Origin: JAOZPE01 sp964601275
GTDB lineage: Bacteria; Krumholzibacteriota; Krumholzibacteriia; JAJRXK01
NCBI GenBank assembly: GCA_964601275.1
Contig: CAZRMV010000001.1
Location: 248,001 to 312,000 of the forward strand
Length of the DNA: 64,000 nucleotides
Reading direction: 5' to 3'
The notes beneath the pieces were generated by a model that made no database searches, was not told the origin of the DNA, and saw only the letters and a list, made by a program, of their open reading frames with translations. Positions 9,078-17,800 of this stretch are shown piece after piece (position 1 is the stretch's first letter; the number at the start of each line of letters is the position of its first letter). The position numbers and the translations under genes were made by a program.

Positions 9078-11219
9078 ATGAACCGTGTCCTGCATCGCCG
9101 CCGGGCGGAGATCCTCCTCTTCTTCGCGTTCCTGGGGGGGATTCTCCTTCTTGCCACCGGATCCCGTGCCCGGCTCGACACCCCGCACTCCCCGGTTCCC
9201 CGGTCACCTTCGTCGGACGGATCCGCGGCCCCAGGACACACGAGGGGAAATCCCCCCCCACAAGACCCCTGGGAGATCGACATCACCCCCGGTCTCTCGC
9301 GCGAGGTCATCTTCACCAACAAGAAGGCCACCCACTACGCCTGCGACACCTCCGCCCGGGAGATGCGCGCCTACGCCGGCCTGTACACCAGCATGCACGA
9401 GAGCCTGGATGATTTCGTGTGGGCGATCGACGGCCGGGTCCTGGAGCCGGCCGAAGCACTGCGGGTTCGGGTGTGGCCCTGGCTCCTGCGGCGGGAATAC
9501 GAGGGGGAATGGGCCGAGGAGGTCTTCCTGCCCCTGGACGAGCCGGTGCTGTTGGTGCGGCTGGAAGGTCCCGGCGGCAAGCGGTGGATGTTCACCCCGC
9601 GGGTCGATCTGCGCTTCATCTGGGAGACGCCGACTCCCGCCTACGAGACTCGGGAGCTCGACGGTGTACTGTGTATCCGGAGGAAGGGATGGCAACCGGG
9701 CGCCGGCGCCTACGCCTGGCTCGCGGTCGCGACGAATCCTCCCGGCAGTTTCTTCGGGAACCCGAAGCAGTGGACCTTCACCCACCCCCGGGATGCCGCG
9801 CGCCGCGCAATGGGGCGGACCCACCCCTTCGACCCGGGGGAGATCGCGGGAAAGTGGCCCAAGGACCGAAACGCGGTCGACGTGGCGGTCGCCCAGGGGG
9901 CCTCGGCCGAGGACGCGGCGGAGCTGGCCCGTCGAGCGCTCCAGGAACGAAGAGCCTGGCTGAAGCAGCGGCGCGCCCACGTGGAAGGGCTTCTGCGGGC
10001 CGCCTCGGTGGACCTGGGACGGGAGGAGTGGAACCGCGCCTATCGCTGGGCCCGCGCGAGCATGGACGAGCTGATCATGGACGCGCGGGGCGAGGGCATC
10101 TACGCCGGCTTCCACTGGTTTCCCAACTACTGGGGACGTGACACCTTCATCTGCCTGCCCGGCGCGGCGCTCGACCTCGGCCGGCTCGACGCCGCGCGGA
10201 GCATCCTGCGCTCCTTCCTGCGCTTCCAACGCACCGACCGCAACGATCCCTTCCTGGGCCGTCTTCCGAACATCGTCAACCCCGGTGCGTTGCAGTACCA
10301 GGGGGTGGACGGCACCTGGTGGCAGGTGCGCGCCAGCTACCGCTACATCCGGGCTCGGCGGGCCCGGGGCGACGCCGATGAAGAGTACGAACGCGAGTTC
10401 GCCGCCGCGCTCTCCTTGATGATCGACGGAGCCGAGCGCAAGGCGGTCGACGAGTACGGCCTGCTGTGCCACGGGGATGGGGAGACCTGGATGGACGCGG
10501 GAGGCTCGGCGCATCCTTTTTCCCCCCGGGGAAACCGGGCGGTGGAAGTCCAGGCGCTTTACTACAACGCCCTGCGGGTGGCCCAGTGGCTGGCCGGCGA
10601 GCAGGGCCGCAGCGAGGAGGCCACCGGGTACGCGACCCTGGCCAGCCGCACCGCCGGCAACTTCCGTGCCCTGTTCTGGAGTTCCCGACGGCAGCAGCTC
10701 GCCGACCATCTCAACCCCGATGGCAGCGGCGATTTCCAGATCCGCCCCAACACCATCCTGGCGGTCTTCGCCGTGGAGGACGAATGGCCTCCGCTGCTCA
10801 CCCGCGGTCAGCTGGAAAGCGTGGTGAACCGCGCCTGGGAGAGGCTGGTGTTGCCCTACGGGGTGACCAGTCTCGACCCCCACGACCCGCAGTTCAAACC
10901 GCGGCACCTCGATCTCGACCACTACCCCTTCGACGCCGCCTACCACAACGGGGACGTGTGGTACTGGCTGAGCGGACCGATGATCCACGCCCTGTGCAAG
11001 GTCGGGCGGGTCGATGATGCCTTGACCCTCGTGCAGCCCCTGGTGGACGAGATGCTCTACCACGGGGCGGTCGGCGCGATCCGGGAGATCCGCGACGGCG
11101 GGGACACCGGCACGACCGAGGAGTTCGGGGGTGCGACCTTCCAGGCGTGGTCGATGGCCGAGTTCCTCCGGGCCGTCCACGAGGATCTCGCCCCGGCCCT
11201 GGGCTGGCCGGTGCGCTGA
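9078..11219 (+). CDS. Exported amylo-alpha-1,6-glucosidase / glycogen-debranching-type enzyme
   Basis: 713-residue protein with an N-terminal hydrophobic signal or anchor (about residues 12-28) followed by a Pro/Ser-rich linker. A GDE_N-like beta domain lies at about residues 70-290, and an (alpha/alpha)6-barrel debranching domain follows. The barrel shows family hallmarks: FPNYWGRDTF (about residues 349-358), the DGETWMDAG segment that carries a likely catalytic acid, and the YHNGDVWYW motif near the C-terminus. It would cleave alpha-1,6 branches of glycogen or starch. An exported version is unusual, since classical glycogen debranching is cytosolic, but it fits the extracellular starch theme of the downstream genes. 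The ATG at 9078 is the first plausible start; upstream in-frame codons overlap the previous gene. Confidence 0.85.
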   Translation: MNRVLHRRRAEILLFFAFLGGILLLATGSRARLDTPHSPVPRSPSSDGSAAPGHTRGNPPPQDPWEIDITPGLSREVIFTNKKATHYACDTSAREMRAYAGLYTSMHESLDDFVWAIDGRVLEPAEALRVRVWPWLLRREYEGEWAEEVFLPLDEPVLLVRLEGPGGKRWMFTPRVDLRFIWETPTPAYETRELDGVLCIRRKGWQPGAGAYAWLAVATNPPGSFFGNPKQWTFTHPRDAARRAMGRTHPFDPGEIAGKWPKDRNAVDVAVAQGASAEDAAELARRALQERRAWLKQRRAHVEGLLRAASVDLGREEWNRAYRWARASMDELIMDARGEGIYAGFHWFPNYWGRDTFICLPGAALDLGRLDAARSILRSFLRFQRTDRNDPFLGRLPNIVNPGALQYQGVDGTWWQVRASYRYIRARRARGDADEEYEREFAAALSLMIDGAERKAVDEYGLLCHGDGETWMDAGGSAHPFSPRGNRAVEVQALYYNALRVAQWLAGEQGRSEEATGYATLASRTAGNFRALFWSSRRQQLADHLNPDGSGDFQIRPNTILAVFAVEDEWPPLLTRGQLESVVNRAWERLVLPYGVTSLDPHDPQFKPRHLDLDHYPFDAAYHNGDVWYWLSGPMIHALCKVGRVDDALTLVQPLVDEMLYHGAVGAIREIRDGGDTGTTEEFGGATFQAWSMAEFLRAVHEDLAPALGWPVR

Positions 11220-11457
11220 CCATTGCCCCGCCCGTACGCGGGCATCACGCCGACGCGCAGCTTGGTCGCCACGCCGGGAACTGCCGGGCCCATCTCGCCG
11301 GCGGAGGCCCCGCGGTCGCGAGGGGCTTCCCGTACGGCCTCCGCTTTCCCCCGGGCGGAGTCGATGGTAGGCTGTTCCCACTTCCCGAAGAGTCCGGCTG
11401 CGGCTTTCCTTCCCCAGGAGCCCTGCCGGGACGACCTTTCCAACCAGGAGATCATCC
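11220..11457. other. Intergenic leader of the GH13 gene
   Basis: 238 bases without a convincing gene. It ends in the AGGAG ribosome site of the GH13 enzyme. A weak TAGGCT -10-like hexamer lies near 11370, but I cannot pair it with a good -35. No terminator with a T-tract is visible after the debranching gene. Confidence 0.4.
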
Positions 11458-14400
11458 ATGATGCCCCCCCGTATGAATCGACCGGCCCTGGCCGCCATCC
11501 TCCTGCTGGGCCTCGCACTGCTCTGCGCGTCGACCTGCTGGGCTACTCCGGTGACCTTCCGTTTCGAGAGTTCCGCCCAGCGGGTGTTCCTGGCGGGTGA
11601 GTTCAACAACTGGTCGGACAGTGCACAACCGATGACCCAGGGAGAGGACGGCATCTGGAGTGTCACCCTCGACCTCGCGCCGGGAGACTACCAGTACAAG
11701 TACGTGGCCGACGGTACCTGGATCACCGACCCCCACAGCGTCGACACCACCGACGACGGGTTCGGCGGGAAGAACAGCATCGTCCACGTGGGCAAGGACG
11801 CCATGACCGTCGGGGTGGGCGCTGCGGCGGGAACGGCCGGCGCGAAAGCCGCCGCCGAGGGGGCGGAAGCCGTGGGTGGCGGAAAGAATGCCCAGGGGAA
11901 CGCCGGGGTCCAGGCCAAGGCCGGCCAGCGCCTGGTGCATTTTGGGATCTCCGCCCCCGGTGCAGGCAGCGTCTACCTGGCCGGTGAATTCAACGGCTGG
12001 AACGCCAGCGGCGAGAAAATGGAGGACCCCGACGGGGACGGGGTGTTCGAAGTGACCCTTCCGTTGAAGCCGGGGCGCTACCAGTACAAGTACGTGATCG
12101 ACGGCACCTGGAAGGAGGATCCGGCCAGCGCCGAGTACGCCGATGACGGTTTCGGAGGCAAGAACAGCGTGGTCGCCGTCGTGGCGGGCGACGGCGTGCA
12201 GGAGGCCGCCGCCGGTAGCGGCGGGGCGGGGCCTGGGGGCGGAGCACAGGGAGCGGCCGGCACCGAGGGGGCGTCTGGAGCTTCGGGAACCACTGGAGGG
12301 GAGGCGGTGCACGGCACCTTCAGTGTCACCTTCAGCTACCAGCCGGTGATCTCCGGGGTGGGCTCGGTGATGCTCGCGGGGACCTTCAACGACTGGAACG
12401 TGGGCGCCACTCCCATGACCGACCCCGATGGGGATGGGACCTACACCGCCACCCTGCTGTTGCCGGCGGGCGAATACCAGTACAAGTTCGTGGTCGACGG
12501 CAACTGGATCACCGACGAGAAGGCCACCGCCTTCGCCGATGATGGCTTCGGGGGCAAGAACAGTGTCATCACCGTCGATGCCAGCTACGAGAAGATGGAC
12601 CTGGAGGTCGGCGACGGCAGAATCTACCTGAAGGGACTGGAGGTCGTTCTCGACTATCCCACCGTCAACGCGGTCGACGAAGGGCAGCTCCTGCTACGGG
12701 CGAAGGCCTACCGCGACGATATCCAGGAACTGCGGCTGCACTACCGGGTGGGCGATGGAGAGCCCCAGACGGTGCCGATGCTGGCGGCGGAGAAGGATCC
12801 GGTCTTCGTGACCTACCGCCGGCCGCTCGAGTTCACCGGCGACGGTGATCTGCGCTTCACCTTCGAGTACCGCGACGCAAACACGCATCGCTTTGCCACC
12901 GCGTCGGGAGACTTCACGGAGACCCTTCCTCCGACCGACCAGTGGGTCCTCTACAACGAGAAGATCCTTCCTCCGTTCCGCATTCCGATGTGGGCCCAGC
13001 AGGGCATCTACTACCAGATCTTCCCCGATCGTTTCCTCAACGGTGACCAGAGCAACGACCAGGACTTCCAGGAGCCCTACTACCAGGGCCGCAACGAACT
13101 GCCCGCGTCGGGCAAGACCAATGGCGAGTATTTCCATTTTGTCGAGGACTGGGACGATGTTTCCGGTCTGGTGAAGAGCCCCTATCGCACCGACGGCAAG
13201 CCCGACTACTTCAGTTTCTACGGTGGGGATATCGAGGGCGTGCGCCAGAAGATCCCCTACCTGAGGGATCTGGGGATCACCATCATCTACTTCAACCCGG
13301 TCACCGATGCTCGAAGCAACCATCGCTACGACCCCTGTGACTATCTCAAGCTCGACCCGCACCTGGGCACCGAGGACCAGTTCAAGGCCTTCACCGAAGA
13401 GTGCGCGGAGAACGGCATCCGGGTGATCATCGATATGGCCTTCAACCATACCGGCGACTGTCATTTCGCGTTCCAGGACGCGCTGAAGAAGTGGAAGGAG
13501 AGCAAGTACTTCAACTGGTACGAGTGGAAGAAGCGTCCACCCAGCTATCCCCTGCCGCCGGGCGAGAAAGCCATCGACTACTACGACTGCTGGTGGGGCT
13601 TCGGGTTGCACCCGAATCTCAACTACGACCTCAGCCGGCCCAATGCCCAGGAGAACGGGATCAAGGACACCAAGGATGCCGATCCGAACTGGGACGTGGT
13701 CAACTACGTCCTGAAGGTTCCGGCGTACTGGATGGGAGAGTTGGGGGTTTCCGGTTTCCGCCTGGATGTTCCCAATGAAGTGCCGTTCTGGTTCTGGAGA
13801 CTCTTCCGGGAGAAATGCCGCGAGGTGAAGCCCGACCACGTGCTCATCGGCGAGATCTGGGGCGATGCCCGCCAGTGGATCGGACCGGAGGTCTTCGATG
13901 CGGTGATGAACTACCGTTATTTCAAGGATCCGGTGGTGAAGTGGATCGGTCAGAAGAAGGGCAACAGCGCCACCTTCGACCAGGAACTCGCCGGAGGACG
14001 CACCCGGTACCCCCTGCAGGCAGTGCGGGCCCAGATGAATCTCATCGACAGCCACGACACCCGCCGCTTCTTGAGGGTCGCCGGGGAAGACGCCCGCCGG
14101 CTGCGGCTGGCCGCGACCTTTGCCATGACCTACGTGGGAGCCCCCCATATCTACTACGGCGATGAACTGGCCCTGACCGGAGGCAAGGACCCGGATTGCC
14201 GCCGAACGATGCCCTGGTCGACGATGGACGCGCCGGCCCGCCAGGAGACCTTGCGGCATTACCAGGAGTTGACCCGCCTGCGCCGCGAGCACGACGCGCT
14301 CAGCCTGGGTGATTTCATTCCCGTGCTCACCCAGGGGCAGGTGTACGCCTATCTGCGGGTCGAGGGCGATGACAAGGTGCTGGTGGTGTTGAACAACGGG

Positions 14401-14562
14401 GAGGCTCCGGCCTCGGTGGTGGTTCCGGTGGGCAACGCCCGGATTCCCGACGGAACCTCGATCGAATTCCTCCTTGGAGAGGGCGAGGCGACCACGGTGA
14501 CCCGAGGGGCGGTGAAGCTGCAGGTGCCCGGGGTGGACGCGGTGATCGTCGCCTTGCGGTGA
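11458..14562 (+). CDS. Secreted GH13 amylase/neopullulanase-like enzyme with three tandem CBM48-like starch-binding domains
   Basis: 1034 residues. A signal peptide (about 1-30, ending TCWA) is followed by three CBM48/AMPK-glycogen-binding-like domains at about residues 30-110, 160-243 and 282-378. Each carries VxLAGxFNxW, DGxGxW/F-type turns, YQYKxVxDG and DDGFGGKNS, and they are separated by Ala/Gly-rich linkers. A further beta domain precedes the GH13 barrel. Catalytic regions: DMAFNH with D659 and H664, GFRLD with nucleophile D770, GEIW with acid/base E799, and DSHD with D867. It should cut alpha-1,4 links in starch or maltodextrin outside the cytoplasm. It is followed by a small tandem repeat and a promoter, so the next gene probably starts a new transcription unit. 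Exact specificity (amylase, neopullulanase or cyclomaltodextrinase) cannot be fixed from sequence alone. Confidence 0.93.
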   Translation: MMPPRMNRPALAAILLLGLALLCASTCWATPVTFRFESSAQRVFLAGEFNNWSDSAQPMTQGEDGIWSVTLDLAPGDYQYKYVADGTWITDPHSVDTTDDGFGGKNSIVHVGKDAMTVGVGAAAGTAGAKAAAEGAEAVGGGKNAQGNAGVQAKAGQRLVHFGISAPGAGSVYLAGEFNGWNASGEKMEDPDGDGVFEVTLPLKPGRYQYKYVIDGTWKEDPASAEYADDGFGGKNSVVAVVAGDGVQEAAAGSGGAGPGGGAQGAAGTEGASGASGTTGGEAVHGTFSVTFSYQPVISGVGSVMLAGTFNDWNVGATPMTDPDGDGTYTATLLLPAGEYQYKFVVDGNWITDEKATAFADDGFGGKNSVITVDASYEKMDLEVGDGRIYLKGLEVVLDYPTVNAVDEGQLLLRAKAYRDDIQELRLHYRVGDGEPQTVPMLAAEKDPVFVTYRRPLEFTGDGDLRFTFEYRDANTHRFATASGDFTETLPPTDQWVLYNEKILPPFRIPMWAQQGIYYQIFPDRFLNGDQSNDQDFQEPYYQGRNELPASGKTNGEYFHFVEDWDDVSGLVKSPYRTDGKPDYFSFYGGDIEGVRQKIPYLRDLGITIIYFNPVTDARSNHRYDPCDYLKLDPHLGTEDQFKAFTEECAENGIRVIIDMAFNHTGDCHFAFQDALKKWKESKYFNWYEWKKRPPSYPLPPGEKAIDYYDCWWGFGLHPNLNYDLSRPNAQENGIKDTKDADPNWDVVNYVLKVPAYWMGELGVSGFRLDVPNEVPFWFWRLFREKCREVKPDHVLIGEIWGDARQWIGPEVFDAVMNYRYFKDPVVKWIGQKKGNSATFDQELAGGRTRYPLQAVRAQMNLIDSHDTRRFLRVAGEDARRLRLAATFAMTYVGAPHIYYGDELALTGGKDPDCRRTMPWSTMDAPARQETLRHYQELTRLRREHDALSLGDFIPVLTQGQVYAYLRVEGDDKVLVVLNNGEAPASVVVPVGNARIPDGTSIEFLLGEGEATTVTRGAVKLQVPGVDAVIVALR

Positions 14563-14601
14563 TTGTCGCCTTGCGGTGATCGTCACCTTGCGGTGACCGT
14601 C
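14542..14601 (+). repeat. 17-bp tandem repeat spanning the stop codon of the GH13 gene (3.5 copies)
   Basis: Copies begin at 14542, 14559, 14576 and (partial) 14593 and share the core GTGATCGTCGCCTTGCG with one or two changes. Copy 1 encodes the last residues VIVALR, and the GTGA at the start of copy 2 supplies the stop. The period is not a multiple of three, so additional copies do not lengthen the protein. Confidence 0.9.
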
Positions 14602-14635
14602 CTCCACGATCCCGGGCCCGGAATCCCCGGGAGAC

Positions 14636-14665
14636 TTGACCCTTGCCCGGCATCTCCCGTAGGGT
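14636..14665 (+). promoter_or_regulatory. Probable promoter of the surface-protein operon
   Basis: TTGACC at 14636-14641 and TAGGGT at 14660-14665, separated by 18 bases, about 150 bases upstream of the 1911-residue protein. The spacing and -35 resemble the better promoter at 31800-31829. Confidence 0.45.
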
Positions 14666-14811
14666 AGTGGCCGCCCGCTGGGGATGGCGGGCGGCCCAGC
14701 TCAGCATTCATCTTCCGGCGCGTGTTCTCTTCCCCCGCGCGTTCCGGCCACCAGGGCTCCCCCGGGAGCGTGCCCGGCCGCGACCGAAGCGCGGCTGTCG
14801 AAGGGGCTCCG

Positions 14812-17800
14812 ATGCGCGTCGTTCCCTCCCGTCGCACCCTGGACGTGCTTCTTTCTCCACCGCCTCCCTCCGGCGCGCTACGTATCGCTCTCGTTGGCAC
14901 CCTGGGGTGGCTTCTCGCCCTGGGCATGGCTCCCACTCCGGCCGCCATGGCCACCACCTGGAACACGCCCATCGTCGATGGCCCCATCCACGACCTCCCC
15001 GATTCCAATGACTGGCAGCCGGACGAGCTCTTCTTCGAGGACCCGGCGGGAGACAGCAACTGGGGACCCTTCAACGACTTGCAGGGACTGTGGGTCACCT
15101 GGGACGAGAACGGTCTGTATGTCGGGGTGAGCGGGCAGCTCTGGGACACCGCCGGTCCGGGCACCGGGGGCAACTCGGTCAACGTCTACCTCGATGTCGA
15201 TTTCGGGCGGGGCACCGGGATCTCCAACATGGACGCGATCGACCCGAACGCCTTGGGCGCGGTCACCCGCAATCTCTGGAGGCCGCTCCAGGTCGGCGGC
15301 GGCTTCGGCGCCGATTTCGGGTTCACCTCGTGGGCGGGCACCTACGATCGGGGGATCCTCGATCTCTTCGATCCGCTTCTGCCGGTGAATCTCATCACCG
15401 ACGAGAGCCGGCAGGTCGGGGTGAATCAGCCCTGTCTCGACCCGACCGGCCCCTGCCAGGGTTTCGACAAGCAGGGAAACTTCTCCTTTGAATTCTTCAT
15501 CCCCTGGCACGATCTCTACGCCCGGCTCTATCCGAACCTGACCACGACCGTCCCTCCCGGGGCGGCGATCGCCCTGGTGGTGAACATCGTCGGCGGCGGT
15601 GATTCGATGTCGGAGGAGTCGATTCCCTCGCAATCGACCTTCCGGGTGATCGACCGGCCGGTCACCCTGGTGGTCGACGCCGATGCCGACGGGGTGCCCG
15701 ACCGGGACTGGCCTCCCTCGGGCAGTATCTCGGGAACCGTGAACTTGAGCGATCCGGCGGACACCACCACCGTGGTCGACGTAGTGGCCTGGCTGCCCGA
15801 CGGAACCGAAGCCGCGCGCGACCAGACGCCCCCGGGAGGGGGCGCCTACCAGCTGACCCGCCTGGGCGCCGGGGATTATACCGTCGGTATCGAGAGCATC
15901 TTCTACGTGGCCAATCCGCAGACCGTGCAAGTGGGAGAGAACCAGGATGTCACCGGAATCGACTTCGACGCCTTGCGGGTGCGCAGCGGGATCGATCTGC
16001 GGCTGCGCTACCTGGACGGTCCGGAGAGCAGCTCACGCAGCCTCGATCTGGCGTTCCGGCTGAGCGGGCGCACCGATCTGGGATCGGATTTCTCGGTCGA
16101 TTTCATCATTGGACCGCAGGATTCCCTGGTGGTGGGTCTGCGCCCGGTCCCCGCCGGCGACTATCACCTGAGCGTGGTGCCCCAGTGGCCCACGTCGCAA
16201 CCGGTACCCGATCCGCAACGCTCCGGATATACCCGCATCGAACGGGATCTGCGGGTCCCCGACAACGATGGCATCGTCGATCTGGGCACCTTGGACCTGA
16301 AGGTGGTGCGGCCCACCCAGGTGGCGTTCTTCGCTCCCGACGAGACGGGCGACGGAGAGCGGATCACCGCGGATTTCACTACGGTGAGTCTCCCCTCGGA
16401 GAACTTCTACGCCTACCTGGTGGTGGAGGCCGGGTTCGTCGACGACGAGGGAAACGAAGCGATCTACGGCCTGCCGGGGCTGCAGATCACCACCACCACC
16501 ATGGATCCGGCGTTTGCGACCCAGGGAGTGGTCGAACTGTGGTCGGCGGCGGACACCACCCGCAGCGCCCAGCCGCTGGCCGATCCCTCGGTGTGGCTAC
16601 CCCCTTCGGGCGAGCCACCGGTGGGGAGGGCCCGTTTCCTGTTGACCGACGACGCCCAGGAGGTCGTTCGTCTCTTCGCCGCGGGCAGCGGGATGGACGG
16701 CGTCCTCGAGGTGGGGGTCCAGCCCATCGAGCCGGCCGAGATCGCCCTGTCCGCCCAGGGCGATGCGATGGTGGCCGGGGCACAGATCCCGCTGCAGGGG
16801 CGGCTGCTGGACGTGGCCGGCAACCCGGTGTTCCTCAACGAGTTCCTGGTCTTCTTCGATATCACCCCGAATGTTCCGGGGGTGGGTCCCAGTCTCGCCG
16901 TCACCGCGAGCGACGGTTCGTTCGGCACCGATGGCGACGTGGCCTTCACCACCACGGTGAGCGGCGACTACACCGTGCAAGCCAAAGGCACCACCGACTC
17001 GGGGAAGGATATCGTCTCGCCCCAGCTCGCCTTCCATGTGGCCCCGGATCTCCCCTACCAGCTGGAACTGGTCGCCGAGTTGAAGAAGGTGGACGGCAGC
17101 CCGGTGGGGCTGAGCTATCGCGTCCGGCAGACCGACCGGTTCGAGAATTCCTCGCCGGCCACCGGGGTCACGGTGCAGATCCAGGCCGGTCCGCCGGAGA
17201 TCGTGGCCTCGGCTCCGGCCAGCGTCGTCCTGGACGACGCGGACGCGACCGGGACCTTCGATGTGCAACTCGTTCCGGGAAGAACCGGGGTGGTCGAGTG
17301 CACCGTGACCGTGCCGGGTCTCGCCCGGCAAAGCACCACCCTGCGCACCCCGGTGCTTTTCGGCCTGGTGGCCACCGACGAGGTGGCGCCCGAGAGCGAC
17401 ACGAACCACAACGCGAATCCGGACATCGATCTGACCGCGTTGTACGCGTTCAGCCAGAACGACACCCTCGTGGTGAAGCTTCCATTTCGCAGCAACTTCA
17501 ACGGCGCCCACATGGCGCTCCTGTTGGAATCGACGGGAACCCCCGAGGGAGCGGTCGGCGACTATTTCGGCTTTCCCATCTTCTACCTGCACGACCTGTT
17601 GCCCGATTTCGTCTTCACCTACAAGTACGCCGCCGACGATTACGCCGACCTGCGGCGGCCGCCTCCGGGGGGCGATCCCAGCCAATGGCAGTGGTACGAT
17701 ATGCAGGCTGCCGCCTGGGTCAGCGAATTCAATGACAATGTGAACGCCAAGGCGCAGGGTTGGGTGTCCAAGGACGAGAGCGCGGTCACCTTCCGCATTC

